From Synechococcus sp. ROS8604 (GTDB taxonomy: Bacteria; Cyanobacteriota; Cyanobacteriia; PCC-6307; Cyanobiaceae), in the NCBI RefSeq assembly GCF_014279655.1, contig NZ_CP047946.1, positions 2,046,001 through 2,110,000 of the forward strand: a DNA stretch of 64,000 nucleotides. The letters are read 5' to 3'. The notes beneath the pieces are model-generated. The model was given only the letters and a program-made list of their open reading frames with translations. It ran no database searches and was not told the DNA's origin. Positions 34,329-41,805 of this stretch are shown here, in pieces. The first letter of the stretch is position 1. Each line of letters opens with the position of its first letter. The translations under genes and the position numbers were made by a program.

Positions 34329-35114
34329 ATGGGACGTACGCAACGCAAGCTTCCAGCAGGTCATTCCTTTCACATCACACTCAGGTGCAATAGCCGTCAG
34401 TTCTTGATTGCCAAGGGCTTGAGAAGGGATGTGCTTCTTGCTGTGCTCGCTAAGGCAAAGCAGAAAGTACCTCATCGCTTGTATGCGGTGTGCCTGATGG
34501 CTAATCACCTGCATCTGCTTCTGCGTCCTAATGATGCATCACAGCTGCCAAAGCTGATGCATTGGGTTGGCTGGTACTCAGCGATGGCACTGAATCGTCT
34601 TTCTGGACGTTGCGGGCATTTTTGGGAGGCAAGGTATTACGCCACTGTGATTGCGCCTAGAGACCACAGGCGAGTGCTGAATACGTTGCGGTATATCCAC
34701 GCCAATCCAAAGGCAGCAGGAATCAGGAAAGGGTTTTATGACCCCTATTCCAATTATGGGCATTACGGAAGATTGGAATGTGATGGCATCAGTGAGTGGC
34801 ACCCCAGCTTTCTGCAACTGGCATCAAGCCTGAAAGGCTGTTCCAGACGATATGCACGGTTCTGCCAGAAGTATCGCCATCACGCCAAAGGAACACCTAA
34901 GTGCCATTGGGGCTCAAGCATGCTGAAACGACTGGTTGAAAAAGGCAGAAGCAGTCAAAGCAGGAAGAACCGGGTCTCACCAGGGCAGCAGAACTTACCC
35001 TTTGCATTTGATATTCGCCTCAATCAAATGCCAGAAGACTGGCATCAAGTCGCGGTGAGATTTAGACGAGCAAATGGCATTCGTGATGGCGATCAAATCC
35101 TCAAGCTGTGGTGA
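34329..35114 (+). CDS. REP-associated tyrosine transposase (RAYT, IS200/Y1 type)
   Basis: The 261-residue protein is a Y1 HUH transposase of the RAYT branch. The HUH motif is in CLMANHLHLLLRPN (H60, H62) and the likely nucleophile Tyr in LRYIHANPKAAGI (about Y122). The N-terminus GHSFHITLRCNSRQF is also typical. RAYTs are single-copy, mostly domesticated, and linked to short palindromic repeats. It sits inside the array, between barrel 1 and barrel 2, on the opposite strand. Confidence 0.85.
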   Translation: MGRTQRKLPAGHSFHITLRCNSRQFLIAKGLRRDVLLAVLAKAKQKVPHRLYAVCLMANHLHLLLRPNDASQLPKLMHWVGWYSAMALNRLSGRCGHFWEARYYATVIAPRDHRRVLNTLRYIHANPKAAGIRKGFYDPYSNYGHYGRLECDGISEWHPSFLQLASSLKGCSRRYARFCQKYRHHAKGTPKCHWGSSMLKRLVEKGRSSQSRKNRVSPGQQNLPFAFDIRLNQMPEDWHQVAVRFRRANGIRDGDQILKLW

Positions 35115-35291
35115 TTAAACCAGGAAATATAGATAGAGTTAGGGCAAATCAGTTGAGGCATATTTGTCATGAATACGCAAAATAATTCTTATTGGCTCCT
35201 GCCAAATAAGCCATCAAGGCAGCTTTCTGAATTCCAATGGTGCCAGGTATTGGAGGCTGATTTAAGGGTTTATGGTGTTGATTGAAGAAAT

Positions 35292-35315
35292 AAAAAACCC
35301 CTGTGGTCGCAGGGG
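35292..35315 (-). terminator. Terminator after barrel gene 2
   Basis: On the minus strand, CCCCTGCGACCACAGGGG is followed by TTTTTT. It is a clear rho-independent terminator, with close relatives after barrels 3 to 5. Confidence 0.8.
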
Positions 35316-35367
35316 CGTTGAGTGACAAGCTGCCACTACATCTCAATTACACCTTTACAGAAAAGCA

Positions 35368-36336
35368 CTACTCAAATGTACAGGCTTGTCGCTTCGTTGG
35401 CTGACAACCATCGCCAAAAGCACTACTACTATCGTGCACCCTCACATCTCGGTTGCTTGGTGTTGATGTTAAGGCATTGATGACAGGTTGTTGTTGAACT
35501 TCTTTTCGTTTTTCAGTTGTTTTCGCACCACCAAAGCGAACTTTAAGATCAGCTGAAACTCTTGTATCAAAAGCCTCGTCGTAGGAGATATTCACTCCTG
35601 CTGTGACGCCACTTGCCATTTCGTAAGCCAAGCGTCCGAGTACGCCAGAACCATCAGCTGTTCCTAGGTCACCATTTTGGTAGTAGTAACCAACAGACGC
35701 ATTCACCACTGGAGTGATGAAGTAACCCACATCAAGCCCGTAGGTGTTGAGTGAACCGCCTTGATAAACGCTGTTGAGTTGAGCTTCTTTCTCACCGACA
35801 GGCACTAAGGCATAGGCATTGAAATTCCAGCTATCTGAGATTGCTTCTGCATTCACAGCAAGCTGCTGGAAAAACACACTGCTCTTATCTGTGACGGATA
35901 CCCCTGTATCGGCATCGCCTGTAGCCATCGGGCGACTGTCATAACCAGCATTCAGCCCATACATCCAGCTGCGATCTCCATTCAGCCAGCGGTACCCAAG
36001 CCGTGAAGAGGTGCTGATCGTGGTACCAGCCACATCGGTATTGATGATGCTGCTGTTGTTTTCGTAATCGGCGAAGTTGGCGTTAGCGAGGACATCAAGA
36101 AACCAGACGCTGTTGTCGCCAACAGAGAGAGGCAAGAACCCGCCAATACCTGCTTGGTTCGGTGTTCCAGCGCCTTGAAGTGCCCCTTGAAAACCAATGG
36201 TGGGCTTGACCACATCCTTGAGGCTGATGCTCATCACCCCGAGGTCATCAGCACTGCCCTTCTCTTGCGCAATGGCAGGTAGGGCAGCAACAGAGATGGC
36301 AGAAGCCAGCAGCCCTAGGGAGAGACGACGCAGCAT
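35368..36336 (-). CDS. Outer-membrane beta-barrel, array copy 2
   Basis: The 322-residue protein has the common signal peptide and the shared GFQGALQGAGTPNQAGIGGF. The inverse-autotransporter-like core LGYRWLNGDRSWMYGLNAGY is near residue 120. Loop differences from the other copies cluster around ATGDADTGVSVTDKSSVFF. After NRDVRVHD it ends in a short tail SSSAFGDGCQPTKRQACTFE with two Cys. Its leader and much of the paired small gene are identical to copy 1, while the paired small gene's 5' half matches copy 4. Confidence 0.75.
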   Translation of the reverse strand: MLRRLSLGLLASAISVAALPAIAQEKGSADDLGVMSISLKDVVKPTIGFQGALQGAGTPNQAGIGGFLPLSVGDNSVWFLDVLANANFADYENNSSIINTDVAGTTISTSSRLGYRWLNGDRSWMYGLNAGYDSRPMATGDADTGVSVTDKSSVFFQQLAVNAEAISDSWNFNAYALVPVGEKEAQLNSVYQGGSLNTYGLDVGYFITPVVNASVGYYYQNGDLGTADGSGVLGRLAYEMASGVTAGVNISYDEAFDTRVSADLKVRFGGAKTTEKRKEVQQQPVINALTSTPSNRDVRVHDSSSAFGDGCQPTKRQACTFE

Positions 36337-36387
36337 GGGGCGTTCAATAGATGCAGTAACGATGCTTTGCTTGTGCTGCTGCTGCCA

Positions 36388-36415
36388 GCTGCAGTAGGCA
36401 GTTTCAGCTTTGCTG
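36388..36415 (-). promoter_or_regulatory. Conserved 28-base leader element, copy 2
   Basis: It is identical to the element of copy 1 and again lies about 51 bases before the barrel start. Flanks are identical to copy 1 over a long stretch. Confidence 0.6.
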
Positions 36416-36434
36416 TTCTGCTCTCACAAAGGGA

Positions 36435-36653
36435 CTAGAGGCTCACACCCAGCTGCCAAGCCATAAGCCTGTCTCTTTCCTCTTCCACCAACAGGGGCAC
36501 CATCCAGTCCGACTCGACTTCAGCAGCTACATCCCTTCCAAGCTGTTCAATGCCGAGTGCCAGCCAAGACTTGTAGCCATCAGCGTCATTAGCCCTGAGT
36601 GCCATCAGTAGCTCTTGCAGCAGAGCCAGCGTCATCTGAGTGTCGAGGGTCAT
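36435..36653 (-). CDS. Array small protein, copy 2
   Basis: The 72 residues differ from copy 1 at only a few positions (TLDTQ for TLNTQ; SWLALGIEQ for SWLTLGIEQ). The start is ATG 36653. It is paired with barrel 2, whose leader begins 19 bases after its stop. Confidence 0.7.
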   Translation of the reverse strand: MTLDTQMTLALLQELLMALRANDADGYKSWLALGIEQLGRDVAAEVESDWMVPLLVEEERDRLMAWQLGVSL

Positions 36654-36780
36654 TTGTTTGGGGTAACTGCTTAAAGCATTCCCCGCTGCCATGAAAACCC
36701 AGACTGTGGCGGGATAAAGCATTATTTAGTGCCAAGCATCGAAGAAAGATATGGGCGGTTATTAGAGCGAATAAAGAAAC

Positions 36781-36806
36781 AAAAAGCTCCTGTTATGTCA
36801 GGAGCT
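36781..36806 (-). terminator. Terminator after barrel gene 3
   Basis: On the minus strand, AGCTCCTGACATAACAGGAG and a closing CT form a near-perfect hairpin followed by TTTTT, 12 bases after the barrel 3 stop. Confidence 0.8.
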
Positions 36807-36818
36807 TGGTGGATATCG

Positions 36819-38018
36819 TTATTTAATCAAATCTCCTCCCTGCGGAATCATAAAAGGACGTCCATCATCAGACTTCGCATCAATATTGCAAAACCCCGTC
36901 CTTCGCAACCGTTCGCACTTACTCCTTCCTTCCGCGTCTATGGTAAGAAGTAATTTTTTGCCGTCTTTGTCGATCCGTGGCTCAAAAGTTTCAACCTTGC
37001 CGGTCGCTTTGTCCATAACATTTATAGAAATGCCGTCACAAGCAATCGCAACAAGAACTCGCGCCGCATTTACGGCATCCGGGCCTTGACAACCATTGGC
37101 GTCTATCACGTCATGCACCCTCACGTCCCTATTGCCTGGCGATGATGTTAATGCAGATATGACAGGTTGATTCTGAACTTCTTTGCGTTGTGCTGTTGTA
37201 GCTGCACCACCAAAACGAACTTTTAGATCAGCTGAAACTCTGGTCTCAAATGCTTCGTCGTATGAGACGTTCACTCCTGCTGTTAAGCCACTGCTGATTT
37301 CGCAGGCAACTCTTCCGAGCACACCAGACCCATCAGCTGTGCCTAGATCACCGCTTTGGTAGTAGTAACCAACAGAAGCATTCAGCTCTGGAGTGATGAA
37401 ATAACCAACATCAAGCCCGTAGGTGTTAAGTGCACCGCCTTGGTAAAAGAAGTTGAGATCTTGCTCCGTATCACCTATAGGAATTAAGGCATAAGCGTTG
37501 AAGTTCCAATCATTGGAAACAGCTTCTGCGTTGAATGCCACCTGCTGAAAAAATGCACTCTCCTCTGTGCCGCTGACATTGATGCCTGTATCGCTTCCGC
37601 CTGTATTCATCGGGCGGCTGTCATAACCAGCATTCAGCCCGTACATCCAGCTGCGGTCTCCGTTTAGCCAGCGATAACCAAGCCTTGATGAGGTGCTGAT
37701 CGTGGTGCCAGCAACATCGGTGTTGATAATGCTGCTGTTGTTCTCGTAATCAGCGAAATTAGCGTTGGCGAGGACATCAAGAAACCAAACGCTGTTGTCT
37801 CCAACAGAGAGGGGCAAGAACCCACCAATGCCTGCCTGATTCGGTGTTCCTGCTCCTTGCAATGCACCTTGAAACCCAAGAGTTGGCTTGACGACATCCT
37901 TAAGGCTGATGCTCATCACCCCAAGGTCATCAGCACTGCCATCTTCTTGAGCAATGGCAGGCAGAGAAGCAATGGAAATGGCAGAAGCCAAAAGCCCTAG
38001 GGAGATACGACGCAGCAT
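36819..38018 (-). CDS. Outer-membrane beta-barrel with long C-terminal tail, array copy 3
   Basis: At 399 residues this is the longest copy. Signal peptide and barrel are as in the others (NTGGSDTGINVSGTEESAFF loop), but after NRDVRVHD there is a tail of about 95 residues with several Cys (GCQGPDAVNAARVLVAIACD, SKCERLRRTGFCNIDAKSDD). In an inverse-autotransporter layout this tail would be the surface passenger. The leader is identical to copy 5, which points to recent exchange. Confidence 0.75.
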   Translation of the reverse strand: MLRRISLGLLASAISIASLPAIAQEDGSADDLGVMSISLKDVVKPTLGFQGALQGAGTPNQAGIGGFLPLSVGDNSVWFLDVLANANFADYENNSSIINTDVAGTTISTSSRLGYRWLNGDRSWMYGLNAGYDSRPMNTGGSDTGINVSGTEESAFFQQVAFNAEAVSNDWNFNAYALIPIGDTEQDLNFFYQGGALNTYGLDVGYFITPELNASVGYYYQSGDLGTADGSGVLGRVACEISSGLTAGVNVSYDEAFETRVSADLKVRFGGAATTAQRKEVQNQPVISALTSSPGNRDVRVHDVIDANGCQGPDAVNAARVLVAIACDGISINVMDKATGKVETFEPRIDKDGKKLLLTIDAEGRSKCERLRRTGFCNIDAKSDDGRPFMIPQGGDLIK

Positions 38019-38068
38019 GGGGAGCTGATAGATAAGGCAACGATGCCTTGCTTGTGCTGCTGCCGCAC

Positions 38069-38096
38069 GCTGCAGTAGGCAGTTTCAGCTTTGCTG
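38069..38096 (-). promoter_or_regulatory. Conserved 28-base leader element, copy 3
   Basis: The element is the same as in copies 1, 2, 4 and 5. The sequence from here to the ATG matches copy 5 base for base as far as I can read. Confidence 0.6.
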
Positions 38097-38113
38097 ATTT
38101 GCTCTGAAAAGGA

Positions 38114-38329
38114 CTAGAGGCTCACGCCCAGCTGCCAACCAATCAGCCTGTCCCTCTCCTCTTCCACCAACAAAGGCACCATCCAGTCGGACTCGACCTC
38201 ACCAGCTACATCCCTTCCAAGCTCTTCAATGCCAAGGGCAAGCCAGGACTTGTACCCATCAGCGTCATTAGCCCTGAGTGCCATCAGCTCTTGCAGCAGG
38301 GTAAGAGTCATCTGAGTGTCGAGGGTCAT
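38114..38329 (-). CDS. Array small protein, copy 3
   Basis: This copy has 71 residues, one codon shorter than the others, in the leucine run (QELMALRAND). It also differs in AGEVESD and the end DRLIGWQLGVSL. It is paired with barrel 3. Confidence 0.7.
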   Translation of the reverse strand: MTLDTQMTLTLLQELMALRANDADGYKSWLALGIEELGRDVAGEVESDWMVPLLVEEERDRLIGWQLGVSL

Positions 38330-38699
38330 TGGTTGTGGGCAACTGGATAAAGCATTCCCCGCTGCAATAAAAACCCGCTCGTCATGGGTCTAAGTATTAA
38401 TCAGCGCTAGGTATCGGATGTCATTTAGGCGTGATTAGGCAGTGATTAAAGAAATAAAAAGCCCTTGCAATTGCAAGAGCTTTGGGAGTTAGCCTCTAAT
38501 TTCTTTCTTCAATTTTTCATTGCGGCTTTGCCTTGCACAGTTCTTGACCACCTTCTTTGGATATTCCTTCGCGGCTCCTATAGTACAAATGTTAACAAAA
38601 TGTTACAAATACAGTTAAAATACATTAACTTACGGTGAGGTGCAGTTAGTACACGTGTCACTCGCTCCCGGACTGAATCTCCATTATCCAATTCATTAT
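38330..38699. other. Interval after barrel 4: possible tail remnant
   Basis: Between the barrel 4 stop (38700) and its terminator (38456-38480) lie about 220 bases. A minus-strand frame there ends in VVKNCARQSRNEKLKKEIRG just before the terminator, but it has no clear start. This could be a leftover of a longer tail. The small-gene upstream block of copy 3 is at 38330-38375. Confidence 0.4.
38456..38480 (-). terminator. Terminator after barrel gene 4
   Basis: On the minus strand, GCTCTTGCAATTGCAAGGGC is followed by TTTTT. It is the same class as the other array terminators but lies over 200 bases after the gene end. Confidence 0.7.
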
Positions 38700-39665
38700 T
38701 CAAATACACACATCCACTGCACCCGGATAACACTTCGTGTCGTGCACCCGAACATCCCTGTTCTTGGGTGATGCTGTTAACGCATTAATTGTTGGATTCT
38801 CCCACTTTTTCTTCGTCGCTGCTGTTGTACTTGGGCCACCAAAGCGCACTTTAAGATCAGCTGAAACTCTTGTATCGAATGCTTCGTCGTAGGAGATATT
38901 GACTCCTGCTGTGACGCCACTGGTCATTTCATAGGCTAAGCGTCCGAGTACGCCGGAACCATCTGCTTCTCCTAGGTCACCGCTTTGGTAGTAATAACCA
39001 ACAGAAGCATTAACGGCTGGAGTGATGAAATAACCAATATCAAGCCCGTAGGTATCAAGCGAGCCGCCTTGATAAACGCTATTCAGCTGTTGCTCTGTAT
39101 CACCAACAGGAACTAAGGCATAGGCATTGAAGTTCCAGCTATCAGAGACTGCTTCTGCATTAACTGCCACCTGCTGGAAGAAAGCACTCTTCTCTGTGCC
39201 GCTGACATTCACGCCTGTATCAGTTCCACCTGTATTCATCGGGCGGCTGTCATAGCCACCGTTAACGCCATACATCCAGCTGCGGTCGCTATTTAGCCAG
39301 CGATAACCCAATCGCGTTGAGGTACTGATCGTGGTGCCAGCTACGTCGGTATTGATGATGCTGCTATTGCCGCCGTAATCAGCAAAGTTGGCATTGAGCA
39401 GCACATCAGCAAAGAACACACTGTTCTCGCCAACAGCGAGGGGCAAGAACCCGCCAATACCTGCTTGGTTAGGCGTGCCTGCTCCTTGTAGTGCGCCTTG
39501 AAAACCCCAGTTGAACTTGACTGCATCCTTAAGGTTGATCTCCATCACCCCGAGGTCTTCTGCGCTACCTGCCTCTTGAGCAGCCGCAGGAAGCAGAGCG
39601 CCATTAGAGAGTGCCAGTGCAGCAACACCGCTTAGCGATAACGACAGGCGCAGTGAACGCTGCAT
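38700..39665 (-). CDS. Outer-membrane beta-barrel, array copy 4
   Basis: The 321-residue protein has a different signal peptide (MQRSLRLSLSLSGVAALALS) and a modified start (LGVMEINLKDAVKFN). The rest of the barrel is close to copies 2, 3 and 5 (MNTGGTDTGVNVSGTEKSAF). Its C-terminal linker (KKWENPTINALTASPKNRDV) is nearly identical to copy 5. The tail after RDVRVHD is only TKCYPGAVDVCI, again with two Cys. The paired small gene has an altered 3' end. Confidence 0.75.
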   Translation of the reverse strand: MQRSLRLSLSLSGVAALALSNGALLPAAAQEAGSAEDLGVMEINLKDAVKFNWGFQGALQGAGTPNQAGIGGFLPLAVGENSVFFADVLLNANFADYGGNSSIINTDVAGTTISTSTRLGYRWLNSDRSWMYGVNGGYDSRPMNTGGTDTGVNVSGTEKSAFFQQVAVNAEAVSDSWNFNAYALVPVGDTEQQLNSVYQGGSLDTYGLDIGYFITPAVNASVGYYYQSGDLGEADGSGVLGRLAYEMTSGVTAGVNISYDEAFDTRVSADLKVRFGGPSTTAATKKKWENPTINALTASPKNRDVRVHDTKCYPGAVDVCI

Positions 39666-39715
39666 TGATAAGGATCTATTGAGCGCAGAATGGCTTGCTT
39701 TTACTGCTGTTGCGA

Positions 39716-39743
39716 GCTGCAGTAGGCAGTTTCAGCTTTGCTG
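39716..39743 (-). promoter_or_regulatory. Conserved 28-base leader element, copy 4
   Basis: The same 28 bases occur, 51 bases before the start, although the sequence between the element and the ATG differs from the other copies. That makes the element itself the likely conserved site. Confidence 0.6.
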
Positions 39744-39751
39744 CCCTGCGC

Positions 39752-40015
39752 TCACAAACGGATTAAAAGCTCACGCCAAGCGTCCAAGCCATCAGCCTTA
39801 TCTACGCGAAGCAGATAAACCACACAGCTTGTCCAGCTGAGATACAGCACCAACAACGGCACCATCCAATCCGATTCGACCTCAGCAGCTACATCCCTTC
39901 CAAGCTGTTCAATGCCGAGTGCCAGCCAAGACTTGTAGCCATCAGCGTCATTAGCCCTGAGTGCCATCAGTAGCTCTTGCAGCAGAGCCAGCGTCATCTG
40001 AGTGTCGAGGGTCAT
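39752..40015 (-). CDS. Array small protein, copy 4, with altered C-terminus
   Basis: From ATG 40015 the first 55 residues match copy 2. After SDWMVPLLV, inserted sequence with a small palindrome (TTATCT...AGATAA, near 39798-39818) replaces the EEERDRLMAW end with LYLSWTSCVVYLLRVDKADG and more. The product has 87 residues. The change looks like an insertion, and function may be altered. Confidence 0.6.
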   Translation of the reverse strand: MTLDTQMTLALLQELLMALRANDADGYKSWLALGIEQLGRDVAAEVESDWMVPLLVLYLSWTSCVVYLLRVDKADGLDAWRELLIRL

Positions 40016-40140
40016 TTGTTTGGGGTAACTGCTTAAAGCATTCCCCTGCATTAAAAACTCCGCTCGTTGCTTGGCTAAGTATTAATTATTGCCAGGTATT
40101 AAAGGCTGATATAAGGGTTTATGGTGTTGGTTGAAGAAAT

Positions 40141-40165
40141 AAAAAGCACCTGTGGTCGCAGGGGC
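40141..40165 (-). terminator. Terminator after barrel gene 5
   Basis: On the minus strand, GCCCCTGCGACCACAGGTGC is followed by TTTTT, nearly the same as the terminator of copy 2. It lies about 110 bases after the barrel 5 stop. Confidence 0.75.
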
Positions 40166-40274
40166 TTTAGGAGTCTTTAATTATTTGGAAGGGGAGGGAG
40201 TTAGCCTCGATGGAGACACCTAGAGACCAGGAGCACGTGTCCCTCACAAACGAAGATCACGGCCATGCCGGCTG

Positions 40275-41225
40275 CTATGGAACCCTTCTACAGGGCCCTG
40301 GTTTATCACAAATGATATCATCGTGAACCCTCACATCCCTGTTCTTGGGTGAGGCTGTTAATGCATTAATTGTTGGATTTTCCCACTTTTTCTTCTTCGC
40401 TGCTGTTGTACTTGCACCACCAAAGCGAACTTTAATATCAGCTGAAACTCTGGTGTCGAATGCTTCGTCGTAGGAGATGTTCACTCCTGCTGTTAATCCG
40501 CTGCTGATTTCATAGGCAAGGCGTCCAAGCACACCAGACCCATCAGCAGATCCAAGATCACCGCTTTGGTAGTAGTAACCAACAGAAGCATTCAGCTCAG
40601 GCGTGATGAAATAACCAACATCAAGCCCGTAGGTGTTAAGTGCACCGCCTTGGTAAAAGAAGTTGAGATCTTGCTCCGTATCACCAACAGGAATTAAGGC
40701 ATAAGCGTTGAGGTTCCAGCCATTGGAGACCGCTTCTGCATTGACTGCCACCTGCTGGAAGAACGCACTCTCCTCTGTGCCGCTGACAATGATGCCGGTA
40801 TCGGTTCCTCCTGTATTCATCGGGCGGCTGTCATAGCCAGCATTCAGCCCGTACATCCAAGAGCGGTCACCATTCAGCCAGCGATAACCAAGCCGTGATG
40901 AGGTGCTGATCGTTGTACCAGCCACATCGGTATTGATGATGCTGCTGTTGTTTTCGTAATCAGCGAAATTAGCGTTAGCGAGGACATCAAGAAACCAGAC
41001 GCTGTTGTCGCCAACAGACAGTGGCAAGAACCCGCCAATACCCGCCTGATTCGGTGTTCCTGCTCCTTGCAATGCACCTTGAAACCCAAAGGTGGGCTTG
41101 ACCACATCCTTCAGGCTGATGCTCATCACACCAAGATCATCAGCACTGCCCTCTTGCGCAATGGCAGGCAGGGAAGCAAGAGAGATGGCAGAAGCCAAAA
41201 GCCCCAGGGAGATACGACGCAGCAT
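40275..41225 (-). CDS. Outer-membrane beta-barrel, array copy 5
   Basis: The 316-residue protein is very close to copy 3 in barrel and leader (NTGGTDTGIIVSGTEESAFF loop) and to copy 4 in the last 40 residues (KKKKWENPTINALTASPKNR). The tail after RDVRVHD is DIICDKPGPCRRVP, with two Cys. The paired small gene is far upstream, behind a DUF4278 gene and two terminators, so this barrel must have its own promoter. Confidence 0.75.
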   Translation of the reverse strand: MLRRISLGLLASAISLASLPAIAQEGSADDLGVMSISLKDVVKPTFGFQGALQGAGTPNQAGIGGFLPLSVGDNSVWFLDVLANANFADYENNSSIINTDVAGTTISTSSRLGYRWLNGDRSWMYGLNAGYDSRPMNTGGTDTGIIVSGTEESAFFQQVAVNAEAVSNGWNLNAYALIPVGDTEQDLNFFYQGGALNTYGLDVGYFITPELNASVGYYYQSGDLGSADGSGVLGRLAYEISSGLTAGVNISYDEAFDTRVSADIKVRFGGASTTAAKKKKWENPTINALTASPKNRDVRVHDDIICDKPGPCRRVP

Positions 41226-41275
41226 GGGGAGCTGATAGATAAGGCAACGATGCCTTGCTTGTGCTGCTGCCGCAC

Positions 41276-41303
41276 GCTGCAGTAGGCAGTTTCAGCTTTG
41301 CTG
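41276..41303 (-). promoter_or_regulatory. Conserved 28-base leader element, copy 5
   Basis: The same element lies 51 bases before the barrel 5 start. Here it is not preceded by the small gene, so it belongs to the barrel gene itself. Confidence 0.6.
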
Positions 41304-41318
41304 CTATTAAGTAGGCAA

Positions 41319-41345
41319 TAAAAAACTCCCGCTGTTAAGCGAGAG
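41319..41345 (-). terminator. Terminator after the DUF4278 gene
   Basis: On the minus strand, CTCTCGCTTAACAGCGGGAG is followed by TTTTTT. It separates the DUF4278 transcript from the barrel 5 leader. Confidence 0.75.
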
Positions 41346-41368
41346 CTGATTGATGTGAAATCCTTGGT

Positions 41369-41476
41369 TTACTTGGCGTATGACACGCCGCGATAGGTCA
41401 ATGGTGCCTTCTTGGTTGCATCAAAACCAACACCTTTGTGCTGGACATACTGCTTACCACGATAGGTGAGAGTCAT
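41369..41476 (-). CDS. DUF4278 small protein
   Basis: This 35-residue protein, MTLTYRGKQYVQHKGVGFDA ending LTYRGVSYAK, shows the DUF4278 pattern with the LTYRG motif twice. A GAGG lies about 9 bases before the ATG, and a strong terminator follows 24 bases after the stop. The family is common in cyanobacteria and phages, with unknown function. It stands between small gene 5 and barrel 5. Confidence 0.75.
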   Translation of the reverse strand: MTLTYRGKQYVQHKGVGFDATKKAPLTYRGVSYAK

Positions 41477-41805
41477 TTGAGGTTCCTCAGAAATCCAGGT
41501 CCCCGTTCCGTGGCCTGGCGAGTCTGCGCCTCACAGAAGTGAGGTGAACGTTCTTTGTAGTTGGTACTACTTTATTTTTATAGCAACAACGTCAACGTTT
41601 CTGTTGTTCGTGCTGTTACACAAGTGAATCCAATCTTTCTATTGGCAGCATATCTATACAGAAACGAAAAACCCCCAACAGTTAGGGCAGGGTTAGAAGG
41701 CTTTAGCGTTGGTTGCCAGAGCTTCATCAGCAGTGCCACGCTTGCGCTTATCAGGCAGCTTGGTCGAAATGATGTCGTCATACAACTAATCCAAGTCCTC
41801 ACCCG
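41477..41805. other. Interval between the DUF4278 gene and small gene 5
   Basis: It holds the terminator of small gene 5 (41666-41687) and the probable promoter of the DUF4278 gene. Overlapping frames on both strands do not look coding. Confidence 0.4.
41666..41687 (-). terminator. Terminator after small gene 5
   Basis: On the minus strand, CCCTAACTGTTGGGGG is followed by TTTTTC. It shows that small gene 5 ends its own transcript. Confidence 0.55.

Noticed and set aside
32215-41345. CRISPR-like repeat array
   Set aside because: Repeats between barrel genes are gene leaders and terminators at kilobase spacing, not short repeats with equal spacers.
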